Below are positions 1-8,302 of a DNA stretch of 64,000 nt, piece by piece; position 1 is the first letter of the stretch, and the number at the start of each line of letters is the position of its first letter. The stretch is from Devosia marina (lineage in GTDB: Bacteria; Pseudomonadota; Alphaproteobacteria; Rhizobiales; Devosiaceae). Under the pieces are notes generated by a model that ran no database searches, had not been told where the DNA came from, and was given only the letters and a program-made list of their open reading frames with translations. The DNA is taken from the NCBI RefSeq assembly GCF_009758415.1, contig NZ_WQRF01000002.1:372001-436000 (forward strand), written 5' to 3'. The position numbers and the translations under genes were made by a program.

Positions 1-815
1 GCCTTGCGGACGATATCGGCCACTTCACCCATCAGAATGGGGCGTTCGCCCATGGGGAAACGACGCCCACGGGCGCTATCCGCTGTCATGGCAGCGACAT
101 GGGCATTGGCAATGTCGCGCACGTCGACGATGACAAAGGGCAGCCGTGGCAAGGCAGGGACCGAGCCATCGAGCAGGCGTTTGACGATCAGGGCAGAGGT
201 GCCCGGGTCCTGGTCAAGCAGGGGGCCCAGAATCGCGCTGGGATTGATGGTGGTCAGGTCGGCGGCGCGACCGGCGGTGCGCATGATGTCCCAGGCACGC
301 TGTTCGGCCAGTGTCTTGGATTCGATATAGGCATTGACTTCACGACCGTCGAGATTGGTCCAGTCCTTATCGGTGAAAGGTTTTGTGTGCGCTTTTGCAT
401 GGCCATAGGCGATGGCGGCCATGGATGAGGTTAGAACGATCCGCTCCACGTTTGTCCGCAGCGCCGCGTTCAAGGCCCGTTCTGTCCCCTCGACGGCGGG
501 GCGGATGAGGTCCATCTTGTCTTCAGGCAGGTCGATGACAAAGGGTGATGCGGTATGCTGGAGATAGCGCACGCCCTCCATCGCCTCGTCCCAACCCTTG
601 TCCGAGAGCAGATCCAGGGCAACGAATTCGAGCCTTGAAACATTGGCCCCGGCGCGCTCAAGCGTGGCGCGAACCGACTCGGCCTTGCCGAGGTTGCGCA
701 CGCTGCCGCGCACGATATAACCGGCGTTGAGCAAAGCGAGGGCGACGTGACCGCCCAGAAAGCCGGAAACACCGGTGAGCAGGACGCGATCGTTTTGTAG
801 CGTGGGGGCAGTCAT
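1..815 (-). CDS. NAD-dependent epimerase/dehydratase family reductase (C-terminus outside window)
   Basis: Extended short-chain dehydrogenase. The first 271 residues are visible and the frame stays open through base 1, so the C-terminal part lies outside the window. The N-terminus carries the Rossmann motif (GVSGFLGGHVA), the mid-region has VLTSSMAAIAYG, and a YIESK motif supplies the catalytic Tyr and Lys. This pattern fits the dihydroflavonol-4-reductase/aldehyde reductase branch, which reduces aldehydes or ketones with NAD(P)H in the cytoplasm. The substrate cannot be told from sequence. The ATG at 815 is the first in-frame start. The gene is divergent from a TetR regulator with an operator-like palindrome between them, so repression by that TetR is likely (inference). 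Confidence 0.85.
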   Translation of the reverse strand, partial: MTAPTLQNDRVLLTGVSGFLGGHVALALLNAGYIVRGSVRNLGKAESVRATLERAGANVSRLEFVALDLLSDKGWDEAMEGVRYLQHTASPFVIDLPEDKMDLIRPAVEGTERALNAALRTNVERIVLTSSMAAIAYGHAKAHTKPFTDKDWTNLDGREVNAYIESKTLAEQRAWDIMRTAGRAADLTTINPSAILGPLLDQDPGTSALIVKRLLDGSVPALPRLPFVIVDVRDIANAHVAAMTADSARGRRFPMGERPILMGEVADIVRK

Positions 816-834
816 GGGCTGGTCTCCTCAAGAT

Positions 835-862
835 TTGAACGATATATACGTAAGTCGTTCAA
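835..862. promoter_or_regulatory. Candidate TetR operator palindrome
   Basis: Perfect 8-bp arms, TTGAACGA at 835-842 and TCGTTCAA at 855-862, are separated by 12 bp. A third half-site TCGTTCAA follows at 864-871. The element lies in the 80-bp gap between the divergent reductase and TetR genes, the usual position and size for a TetR-family operator. It was found by eye; binding is inferred. Confidence 0.6.
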
Positions 863-895
863 TTCGTTCAATGGCGACGGATACACATATCTGCG

Positions 896-1450
896 ATGAG
901 CAACGAAAGACAATCCGAAAAGCGGATGCGCATCCTGGCGGCGGCACGCGAGATGTTCCTGCGGCAGGGTCTGCGGGCGACCACCATGGAGGCGATCGCC
1001 AAGAGTGCCGGCATGGCCAAGCCAACGCTTTACGCCGAATATTCCGACAAGGACGCTGTATTCCTCGCCGTGCTTGAGCAATTGGTGGCCGACAAGCTCA
1101 CCAGATTCGAAACCGAGCTTGATCGGCCCGGTCCCTTGCTGGAACGAATTGGTGATGCTTTGGCGGCCGAGTTCGAGGTCATTGCTTCAGCGCTGGCCGG
1201 CTCACCCCATGTCGACGAGCTGTTCTCTGCGCACCGACAGGGCGCCTCGCTGTTTGCCGATTCGGAGCGTATCGTGCGGGATCGCCTGAGCAATGAATTG
1301 GCCAAGGCCGGCGCCGCTGATGCCGAGCGGCTGGCGCGGCTGGTGCTTGATGCCAGTTTTGGGGTGGCGCAGAAATCCATTGCCGCCGAGACGCTGGCAG
1401 CGGACCTCAAACTGGTCGTGGCGCGATTGCTAGGGCCCGATCTGGGCTAG
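896..1450 (+). CDS. TetR/AcrR family transcriptional regulator
   Basis: A 184-residue regulator. Residues about 8-55 form the TetR helix-turn-helix, with REMFLRQGLRATTMEAIAK followed by the typical SAGMAKPTLYAEYSDKD recognition-helix region. The remaining all-helical part would be the ligand-binding and dimer domain; its ligand is unknown. The ATG at 896 has little Shine-Dalgarno upstream. The gene is divergent from the reductase at 1-815, with a palindrome in the gap, so it probably represses that gene and itself. Its stop shares the palindromic CTAG with the stop of the convergent oxidoreductase. Confidence 0.9.
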   Translation: MSNERQSEKRMRILAAAREMFLRQGLRATTMEAIAKSAGMAKPTLYAEYSDKDAVFLAVLEQLVADKLTRFETELDRPGPLLERIGDALAAEFEVIASALAGSPHVDELFSAHRQGASLFADSERIVRDRLSNELAKAGAADAERLARLVLDASFGVAQKSIAAETLAADLKLVVARLLGPDLG

Positions 1451-2457
1451 CGCTTCACGCTGGCCCAGCCACCCGACTTTTCGCTCTCAAAGATCGCGTC
1501 GATCACGCGCATGGATTTTATCGCATCCTCGACACCGTAGGGCAGTGGCGTTCCGCCCAGGACAGCCTGGGCAAAGGCTTCCGCCTGTTCAGTATATTGA
1601 TCGCAGGCGGGCAGGATTTCGCGCCGAGCGAGCGAACCGTCGAATGGAGCGCCGATATCGATGGTAATGGCGCTGCGCTCGTCTGGCGGGGCGTTGAAAG
1701 GTATGACGAGCTCGGCCTTGGCCTTGGCGCCGAAAATCTGCACCCGCTGATGTGGCGTGACCTGTGTAGAGCAGGTGAATGACAATTGGCGCCCGCCGCC
1801 GAAATCGGCCAGCACGGATGCCAGCCGGTCGGTGCCGAAATCGGGATCGCGTTCGACCAACGAAACCACGCGTTCAGGTTCGCCTTCGAAGAAGTAGCGC
1901 GCCGCGGTGATCGGGTAGCAGCCGATATCCATGATGCCGCCACCGCCGATATCGGCCTGGTTGCGCACATTGACGGGGTCGACATTGTGATAGGTGAAGA
2001 CCGCGTTGATGGAGCGGATTTCACCCAATTCGCCCGAGCGGATGATCTCGCGCATGCGGTGCCATTGCGGATGGAAGCGCACCATGAAGGCTTCCATGAA
2101 GACGATATTGTCCGGAATGTCCCGGAGCTGTTCGGCCTCGCGGGACGATAGCGCAATGGGTTTTTCGCACAGCACATGCTTGCCGGCACGGGCTGCGGCC
2201 AGGGTCATGGGCACGTGCAGGTGATTGGGCAAGGGATTGTAGATGGCGTCGATATCGGGATCGGCGAGAAGCTCCTCATAGGATCCATAGGCTTTCGCGA
2301 TCTTCAAAATGTCCGCGGCCGCGCGAGCCTTGGCGGCATCGCGCGAGGCGATCGCGACAACCTCGGAGCTTGGCGAAGCCATGATGGCCGGGGTCACTTT
2401 CTGCATGCCGATATTGGCGGTGGACAGGATGCCCCAACGGATTTTCTGCGCTGCCAT
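1447..2457 (-). CDS. Gfo/Idh/MocA family oxidoreductase
   Basis: A 336-residue NAD(P)-dependent dehydrogenase acting on a sugar, inositol or similar polyol; the substrate is not identifiable. The N-terminal Rossmann segment is IRWGILSTANIG, a conserved CEKPIAL motif follows (Lys of the EKP motif), and GGGIMDIGCYPI belongs to the C-terminal alpha/beta domain. The ATG at 2457 is chosen over an in-frame start at 2523 because it begins directly before the Rossmann strand and has a purine-rich GGGGGAT upstream; the longer form would add 22 residues unlike the family. Confidence 0.88.
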   Translation of the reverse strand: MAAQKIRWGILSTANIGMQKVTPAIMASPSSEVVAIASRDAAKARAAADILKIAKAYGSYEELLADPDIDAIYNPLPNHLHVPMTLAAARAGKHVLCEKPIALSSREAEQLRDIPDNIVFMEAFMVRFHPQWHRMREIIRSGELGEIRSINAVFTYHNVDPVNVRNQADIGGGGIMDIGCYPITAARYFFEGEPERVVSLVERDPDFGTDRLASVLADFGGGRQLSFTCSTQVTPHQRVQIFGAKAKAELVIPFNAPPDERSAITIDIGAPFDGSLARREILPACDQYTEQAEAFAQAVLGGTPLPYGVEDAIKSMRVIDAIFESEKSGGWASVKR

Positions 2458-2588
2458 GATTTGATCCCCCAATGTCGAGACGGGGGTAACTGGCCCGGAC
2501 CCGTGAGGCAAGGGTGAGATCACCGAGATGTCATCATGGTCCGATTAACCCTCACGTATGCTGCCTCGGTTTAGCCGACAAGATTGTG

Positions 2589-2603
2589 TTAACCTGAGGT
2601 TAA
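2589..2603. promoter_or_regulatory. Short perfect palindrome in a divergent promoter region
   Basis: TTAACCT at 2589-2595 and AGGTTAA at 2597-2603 are perfect 7-bp arms around one base. A further TTAACC occurs about 45 bp upstream. The site lies between the Gfo/Idh gene and the membrane-protein gene starting near 2642, so it could be an operator for either; the protein that binds it is unknown. Confidence 0.35.
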
Positions 2604-2641
2604 AGGCCCGAATGGGGCCGAAATTGATGTTGGGGCCGTCC

Positions 2642-3991
2642 ATGCAGCTCAAGCCAAATGCCTTCCGTCTGCACGAAACCGCGCGCGGCGTTGAAACCAT
2701 GAGCCGGTTTGCCCTGGCCGTGCTCGCTCTGGCCTCGGGAGTCTATACTTATCTCGGGGTCAGGGGGCTGCTCGATGGCTCGGCTAGCTTCGTGTTCTTT
2801 GCCGCCATCATCTATTCGGCCGCGGTGTCGGTCGCGATCTACGCTTTCTGGACCTATATGATGCGCTTTATTCCGCTGGTGGTCAGCGGGGTGCAGCGGA
2901 TCAGCCTGTTTCTCACCATGCTGGTGGGGTCGGTGATGATCATTGCCATGAGTTCATGGCTCAATGCTGCGGCGCTGGCGGGATCCGCCGCGCTGGAACA
3001 GCATATGGCGGTTACGCTGCAGGGCTATGCCGAGGACCTCGATCAGGCCCATGCCAATGCACTGGCCAGCCAGAGCCTGTTGCCCGATGTTGAGCGCGCT
3101 TCGGCCCGCTTCTCTGCCTTGGCACAGGATGAGCGCGAGAGCGGGGCCCTTACCGGAACGCAAGGGTCGGGCAGCGTGGTGCAATTGCTCACCCAGATGA
3201 GCCAGCAGATGACCCAGCTTTCCGGCACGATTTCCGGCTCGCGTGAAGAGGTGTCAGGCCTGTTCGCCCAAGGGTCAGATCGGCTGGCGACGATGCGCGA
3301 ACTGGTGTCTACACCGGGGCAGATCGAGCCGCGCTCGGATGCCTTCCAGGCCGAAGCGGTGCAGCTTTCCGCGGTGATTGCGGCGTTGCAGCAAACGAAC
3401 GTCGCGGCCTCTGTAAAGCGCGCGGCAACCGACCTTTCAGCGGGCTTCATCGCGCCGGTTGCCGATGGCCGTGTGGGCGATCTGGCGGTGCGGCAGAACC
3501 AGGTGATGGCCACAGTGCAAAGCTCGGTCGATGCCCAGGCGGCGGCGCTGGTGGCGGCGGCCGACGAAATCCTGGCCACGGCCCCGGTCGAGCAGCGGCG
3601 ATTCGTGCCGCTCTCTTCGGCGGAAGCGGTGATCCGCTATTGGAGTGACTTTGTGCCTTCATGGGCCGGGGCGATTTCCATAGATTTGCTGCCGGTTGTG
3701 CTGGTGCTGGTGCTGATGATCGTCAATGACGCGATGCGGCGCGAGGCCGAGTCACTCAAGGAAGCTGAGACGATTACGGCGGCGGAGATGCTGCGGGCCA
3801 TGGCGCTTTACAAGCGCATGGAGGCCGAGGGTGCCGCCGCGGCAGCAGAGGCGCTGGGGGTGCAAGATGAACAAGATGACGCGCCCCCGAACGAAGGTGT
3901 CCCGGACGCAGCTGTCAAGGCGGAGGAGGGAACAGTGACCCCAATCGAGGCGGCACAGCGCAAGCGTGGCGACGGACCGCGCCAGGCATGA
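2642..3991 (+). CDS. Membrane protein of unknown function, coupled to a ClpP-fold protein
   Basis: I do not recognise this family. Starting at 2642 it has 449 residues. Three hydrophobic segments occur near the N-terminus (within FALAVLALASGVYTYLGV, FVFFAAIIYSAAVSVAIYAF and SLFLTMLVGSVMIIAM). A long Ala/Gln/Ser-rich, probably helical periplasmic region of about 230 residues follows, then a fourth membrane segment (LLPVVLVLVLMIVNDAM) and a charged Glu/Ala-rich cytoplasmic tail. Its TGA overlaps the next gene's ATG (ATGA), which implies translational coupling and probably a shared complex. In-frame ATGs at 2558, 2615, 2630, 2642 and 2699 make the start uncertain; 2642 leaves a short cytoplasmic leader before the first membrane segment. 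Confidence 0.75.
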   Translation: MQLKPNAFRLHETARGVETMSRFALAVLALASGVYTYLGVRGLLDGSASFVFFAAIIYSAAVSVAIYAFWTYMMRFIPLVVSGVQRISLFLTMLVGSVMIIAMSSWLNAAALAGSAALEQHMAVTLQGYAEDLDQAHANALASQSLLPDVERASARFSALAQDERESGALTGTQGSGSVVQLLTQMSQQMTQLSGTISGSREEVSGLFAQGSDRLATMRELVSTPGQIEPRSDAFQAEAVQLSAVIAALQQTNVAASVKRAATDLSAGFIAPVADGRVGDLAVRQNQVMATVQSSVDAQAAALVAAADEILATAPVEQRRFVPLSSAEAVIRYWSDFVPSWAGAISIDLLPVVLVLVLMIVNDAMRREAESLKEAETITAAEMLRAMALYKRMEAEGAAAAAEALGVQDEQDDAPPNEGVPDAAVKAEEGTVTPIEAAQRKRGDGPRQA

Positions 3992-4806
3992 AGTCCGAGG
4001 CCAATGCCCGCGCCGCCAGTGATGCGAGCCCATTTTATCGGTATGTGATCACGCGGCTCGCGCGTATCCAAGACGGGGCGATCCTGCGCTTTGCATTCTT
4101 TGCCATGCTGGCGGGCACAATAGGCGTGCTTTTTGTCGATTACCGGGAGCTGAGCGCCAACGCGCCTGAGGCACTGACCTATAAACCGCAACCCATTCTG
4201 CCCCCGGCATCGACCGAGGATGGGGGCGGGCGGCCGCGTCCTGCGCTTAATACGTCGCCGGAGCTGCTCGACGATCCCCTGCGGATCGAATTGACCACAG
4301 GCGGGGTGCTGCGCCTGACCGGCACCATCGATCCGGGCGCAGCGACAAGATTTGCGCAGGAGATCGCGCAAAGAGGCGAGTATGTGTCAACCGTGCTGCT
4401 GGATTCGCCGGGCGGCTCGGTCGACGATGCCCTCCAAATGGGGCGCCAGATCTTGGAACACGGTCTTAACACGCAGGTACCGGATGGCGCGCTTTGCGCG
4501 TCCTCGTGCCCGATCGTTTTTGCCTCGGGCGAAGAGCGGACGGCGGGACGTGAAGCGGCCATCGGCGTGCACCAGATTTACGCGGCAGCGTTGAGTGCGA
4601 CCCCCCTCGATGCGCTCAGCGTAGCCGGGGTGGCTATGGCGGATGCACAGTCTGCAACGGCCGAGATCACCCGGCACCTGGGCGAGACCGGGGTGGATCC
4701 GGCGCTGTGGCTGCATGCGCTGGAGACGCCGCCAGACCGGCTCTACTACTTTTCTCCTGAAGAGATGGAACGTTATGTTCTTGTCACCGAGTGGATGGAG
4801 AATTGA
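3988..4806 (+). CDS. Membrane-anchored ClpP/crotonase-fold protein (COG3904-like)
   Basis: 272 residues. One N-terminal membrane segment (ILRFAFFAMLAGTIGVLFV) is followed by a Pro-rich linker and a domain resembling periplasmic ClpP-fold proteases. SPGGSVDDALQMG fits the oxyanion strand, GALCASSCPIVFASG the nucleophile Ser region, and IGVHQIY a candidate catalytic His. The two cysteines around the Ser pair could form a disulfide in the periplasm. Family knowledge suggests a serine hydrolase or a non-catalytic homologue; no substrate is known. It overlaps the preceding membrane protein by four bases, so the pair probably works together. Confidence 0.75.
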   Translation: MKSEANARAASDASPFYRYVITRLARIQDGAILRFAFFAMLAGTIGVLFVDYRELSANAPEALTYKPQPILPPASTEDGGGRPRPALNTSPELLDDPLRIELTTGGVLRLTGTIDPGAATRFAQEIAQRGEYVSTVLLDSPGGSVDDALQMGRQILEHGLNTQVPDGALCASSCPIVFASGEERTAGREAAIGVHQIYAAALSATPLDALSVAGVAMADAQSATAEITRHLGETGVDPALWLHALETPPDRLYYFSPEEMERYVLVTEWMEN

Positions 4807-4884
4807 ACGGGCGAGGGGGAACCGGTGGAGGACCGGCCCGTTTCGCGCGCAAGACTGAGACTATGGCAGGTGAGGAGGCCAGAG

Positions 4885-5163
4885 ATGAAGCAGACCCATA
4901 TGCTGACACGGCATCGGGATATCCAAAACTGGGTCACCGACCGGAGCGGCCGGCCAGCGATTGCCCGGGTGCGCGACCGGTTTGGTGAGGAACGGGCCCA
5001 GCTCAAATTGCGGTTCGCGCAGCAAAGCGAAGGCCGGGTCGATGCGGGCATGAGCCCATGTTCGTGGACCGCCTGGCTGGCGGAACTGGATCGCCAGAAC
5101 CTGGCGCTGCGGGTCGATCCAACCGGCGATTGCGAGCTGGTTTCGCGGCAGGCTATGAACTGA
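4885..5163 (+). CDS. Small hypothetical protein, 92 residues
   Basis: No family recognised. It is a soluble basic protein with a conserved-looking centre (HRDIQNWVTDRSGRPAIARV, then RFGEERAQLKLRF) and no signal peptide or membrane segment. The start is set by a strong Shine-Dalgarno GAGGAGG at 4872-4878, six bases before the ATG at 4885. It follows the ClpP-fold gene by 78 bp on the same strand and may share its transcript. Its last 11 bases overlap the 3' end of the convergent GGDEF gene. Confidence 0.7.
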   Translation: MKQTHMLTRHRDIQNWVTDRSGRPAIARVRDRFGEERAQLKLRFAQQSEGRVDAGMSPCSWTAWLAELDRQNLALRVDPTGDCELVSRQAMN

Positions 5164-6367
5164 ATCGCCCACTGCGATCCGCCATATTTAAACTCTCCGG
5201 CTTGCGCGCGGGCGTTGGCATGGCCATGCGGACGCAATCGCGGCCTTCGTTCTTGGCCTCGTAAAGCGCGGCATCAGCGCGGCGTAGCAGATCGGCGAGA
5301 TGGTCGTAGGGCATGAGCTGGGCCACACCGAACGAGGCGGAGGCCGGGTTCCGCAGCCCGGTTTCATCCGAAGGCAGGCTGCGGAAGGCGTGGCGGACGG
5401 TCTCGGCATAGAGCTTGCCGGTGTTCAGATTGGCACCGGGCAGGAAGGCGCTGAACTCTTCTCCTCCCAGGCGACCTATTATGGCAGGGGGAGCCGCGCA
5501 TTCTTCCAGTATCGCCGCGAAGGCGGCAATGACCCTGTCGCCGGTAGCATGGCCGTAGGTGTCGTTGATCTGCTTAAAGTGATCGAGATCGGCCACGATC
5601 ATCACGGCGGGCACGCCTGATCGCGCTGCCAGGGTCAGGGCGCTCTCGCCCCGGTCTTCAAAGCCGCGGCGGTTGAGCAGGCCAGACAGCGTGTCGGTTT
5701 CCGAGCGTGCGGTCATGTCAGCCATGACGTCGCGCACGATGATGAGCAGCATCATCAAACCACTGGCAATCAACAGCACGGCGCCAAGGGTCTGGGAAAC
5801 AGCGGCATAGGTCGAGCTGATATAGGCCTGCGGCGCCGCGCCCGAGCCGATAGCCATAGCCAGCACCGGCTTGGCCAGAAAATGCAGGGCCGAGACGAAA
5901 AAGATTACCAACAGGGCGAGATCGAGCGCGCCCTTGCGCTTGTTGGCCAGAATCACGCCGACGCCGATCGCCTGCACCAGTGCATATGGGGCCTGGTAGA
6001 GCAGATTGCGGACAAAGCTGGCGCGCGGCATCTCAAGAAGGGCGAGGTTGACCAGAAGCGAAGCGATGACGGCAATGGCCAGCAGCAACCAGGGCGGGCG
6101 GATGCGGTAGTGATGGGCCAAGCCAATGACACAGCCGGCCAATGCGAGCAGAAACACGGCAAAAATGCCAAAGCTGACGAGGCGGTGGTCGTTCTGAAAG
6201 GGCAGGACGAACTCGAGCACGACATTGAGCACGCCCAGCCCATAGGCAAAGGCCAGCCAGCGCGCACCCAGCGCCGAACGCTGATAGGCAGCGACGACGC
6301 CGAAGGCGGTGGCAAATATCCCTGCGATAAACAGGTTTATGGCCAGCACGAAGGCTGCTGCGCTCAT
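5153..6367 (-). CDS. Membrane-bound GGDEF diguanylate cyclase
   Basis: 404 residues. About seven hydrophobic segments fill the first 225 residues and look like an integral membrane sensor. The GGDEF domain follows: DTLSGLLNRRGFEDR at its start, DLDHFKQINDTYGH for metal and substrate binding, and the active-site GRLGGEEF. It would make cyclic di-GMP from two GTP at the inner membrane. The residues where an RxxD inhibitory site would sit read APPA, so product inhibition at that site seems absent. There is no EAL domain. ATG 6367 (MSAAAF) begins just before the first membrane helix; ATG 6397 is an alternative. Confidence 0.92.
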   Translation of the reverse strand: MSAAAFVLAINLFIAGIFATAFGVVAAYQRSALGARWLAFAYGLGVLNVVLEFVLPFQNDHRLVSFGIFAVFLLALAGCVIGLAHHYRIRPPWLLLAIAVIASLLVNLALLEMPRASFVRNLLYQAPYALVQAIGVGVILANKRKGALDLALLVIFFVSALHFLAKPVLAMAIGSGAAPQAYISSTYAAVSQTLGAVLLIASGLMMLLIIVRDVMADMTARSETDTLSGLLNRRGFEDRGESALTLAARSGVPAVMIVADLDHFKQINDTYGHATGDRVIAAFAAILEECAAPPAIIGRLGGEEFSAFLPGANLNTGKLYAETVRHAFRSLPSDETGLRNPASASFGVAQLMPYDHLADLLRRADAALYEAKNEGRDCVRMAMPTPARKPESLNMADRSGRFSS

Positions 6368-6424
6368 TGGGACTGTACCAGGTTCGAACTCGCCCAATCG
6401 TAGTGGCAGGGGCAGAACGAGACG

Positions 6425-7456
6425 TTAATGAAATGCCAATTCGTCGCCAGCGCGCGGGGCAATGCCCAGTGCCTCTGCCAGAAGGGCGAAAGACCGGTGG
6501 CGCAAGGTGTAGTCATAGATTGTGGTGGTGATCATCACCTCGTCGGCCCCGGCGGCATGGGCCTTTTCGGTGATGGTGGCGGCCAATTGTTCGGGATCGC
6601 CAACCAGCCAGAGCGAGGACTGGTGCTCGATGACCTGTTGCTGCTGCGGCGAAAGCGCGCGGGCAGCGGCCTCTTCGGGCGGCATCAGATCGCGTTGTTC
6701 GCCGGTGACAAACAGGGCCCAGCTCACCGACTGCGAGGCGGCGAGGAATTTTGCCTCTTCCTGGGTGGGAGCGCAAATGGCCGAGAGGCACAGAATGGTC
6801 CGGGGCTCCGGAAACGCCGTCGACGGCTGGAAGGCGTCGCGATAGGCGGCAAAGGCCGGCGCGGCCGGGGTATGGCTGAAATGGGCGGCGAAGGCATAGC
6901 CGAAACCGATCTGGCCGGCGGCCTGGGCGCTGGCGCCTGAAGAGCCCAGCAGCCATTTGGGCGGCAGGGTGATGCCGCCGGGGGACACCGGCACGCGCGA
7001 GAAGGGGTGGTCGGGTGGAAAGCTGTCCTCGTCAAATGCCATCAGCTCGGCCAGATAGCTGGAGAACTCTTCTCCGCCGCCGCTTTTGAGGGCTCGCATG
7101 GCATAACCATCGCCCCCCGGCGCGCGTCCGAGCCCCAAATCGATCCGGCCGGGGTGGAGCGCTTCGAGGGTGCGATAAGCCTCGGCAATGCGCAAAGGCG
7201 CGTGATTGAGGAGCATGACGCCGCCTGAGCCGACGCGAATGCCAGTTGTGGCGGCCGCTGCACTGCCAATGAGGATCTCGGGTACCGAGGAGGCGATGGA
7301 AGGCATGCCGTGATGTTCTGCATACCAAAGCCTAGTGTAGCCCAGCCGATCTGCGTCGCGCGCCAAGAGGATCGTTTCGGCCATGGCCTGTTGGGTTGAG
7401 GTGCCCTGGGCAATGGGCGCAAGATCCTGCAAGGAGAGCGTAAACGGGGCGGGCAT
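6425..7456 (-). CDS. LLM-class (luciferase-like) flavin-dependent oxidoreductase
   Basis: 343 residues, a bacterial luciferase-like TIM-barrel monooxygenase. Diagnostic segments are LWYAEHHGMPSIASSVPEIL, GIRVGSGGVMLLNHAPLRIA and IDLGLGRAPGGDG, which surround the FMN site in this class. It resembles the MsnO8/YhbW branch, whose substrates are mostly unknown. It would use reduced flavin supplied by a separate reductase. It stands alone between the GGDEF gene and the PagL-like pair. Confidence 0.9.
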   Translation of the reverse strand: MPAPFTLSLQDLAPIAQGTSTQQAMAETILLARDADRLGYTRLWYAEHHGMPSIASSVPEILIGSAAAATTGIRVGSGGVMLLNHAPLRIAEAYRTLEALHPGRIDLGLGRAPGGDGYAMRALKSGGGEEFSSYLAELMAFDEDSFPPDHPFSRVPVSPGGITLPPKWLLGSSGASAQAAGQIGFGYAFAAHFSHTPAAPAFAAYRDAFQPSTAFPEPRTILCLSAICAPTQEEAKFLAASQSVSWALFVTGEQRDLMPPEEAAARALSPQQQQVIEHQSSLWLVGDPEQLAATITEKAHAAGADEVMITTTIYDYTLRHRSFALLAEALGIAPRAGDELAFH

Positions 7457-7658
7457 AGCATAGCTTTCGAGAACTTGAGTACCATCGGTAGATCACGATG
7501 AAAGCGGCAAAGGTCAAGGCCGGGACGGGAATTTGTCCTGCGGGTTCTGTGGCGATCCGCGCAATTTTAACGATAGATTAAAGACGCTGTTAGGCAGAAC
7601 TTGCACCGGAAGCCTGTGACCGGCCCAATGGCTTTTCCAAAGGCTCCTGAGTAGTTCC

Positions 7659-8213
7659 GTGTCGCATCGCCCGTTGATCCACATGCTTGTTGCCGCTCTG
7701 GCGTTTGGGGGGCTGACCATTCCCGGACTGGGCCAGACCTTGCTGCTGGAAGCGCGTGGCGGGCTGGGCATGCGCGATTTCGTACAGCCGGACACCAATT
7801 TGCTCGATCCAACGCGTCTGCGCGATATCAATGCCGAATTGCTTGTGTCGATCCCCAATCCTGCGACGCTGCTGCTGCCAGGCGAGTTCCGACCGCATCT
7901 GGGGGCGAGCTTCGACCCGGGCGCAGGAGATGGCTTTGCCTATGCGGGATTGAGCTGGACGGTCAGGGCGCCCGTGGTTCCGGTATTTGTCGAGGCCGGC
8001 CTTGGGGCGGCAGTCCAAAGTGATGTCATCAACCAAGGGGCCTCGCGCTTCGGTTGTGCGGTGCAGGCCCAGGCCCAGGCCAGTGTTGGGCTCGATGTCC
8101 TGCCCAATGTGGCGGTGATGGTCAGTGTACAGCATATCAGGGATTTCGGGCTGTGCGGTCAGGCCGATAATCCAATGAGCAACGCTGGCCTGCGCCTGGG
8201 CGTTCGGTTCTAG
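7659..8213 (+). CDS. PagL-like outer-membrane protein with altered active-site motif
   Basis: 184 residues with an N-terminal signal peptide (LIHMLVAALAFGGLTIPGLGQ), alternating beta strands and a terminal aromatic residue (GLRLGVRF), the signature of an eight-stranded outer-membrane barrel. It is similar to the next protein and to the lipid A 3-O-deacylase/acyloxyacyl hydrolase family. Where that family has HxSN, this copy reads QHIRDFG: the His is present but the catalytic Ser is Arg. It may be inactive or have another role. The start is a GTG at 7659; an in-frame ATG at 7683 would still leave a hydrophobic signal sequence. Confidence 0.75.
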   Translation: MSHRPLIHMLVAALAFGGLTIPGLGQTLLLEARGGLGMRDFVQPDTNLLDPTRLRDINAELLVSIPNPATLLLPGEFRPHLGASFDPGAGDGFAYAGLSWTVRAPVVPVFVEAGLGAAVQSDVINQGASRFGCAVQAQAQASVGLDVLPNVAVMVSVQHIRDFGLCGQADNPMSNAGLRLGVRF

Positions 8214-8302
8214 ACGCTTTGGCCGCAGGCTGTGGTGATAGGACAATTGACTTTCGCTAGTTTGCCGTGGCCCATATGGGTTCCCAAGGGGATAGAGGTG
8301 CA

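Noticed and set aside
3984..4013. Possible frameshift between the membrane protein and ClpP-fold genes
   Set aside because: The junction is a clean ATGA overlap; the second protein has its own membrane anchor, so two separate proteins are more likely than one broken gene.
8248..8272. TTGACT near 8248 as a promoter for the second PagL-like gene
   Set aside because: The only -10-like sequence (CATATG) lies about 20 bp away, outside the usual 16-18 bp spacing; too weak to list.
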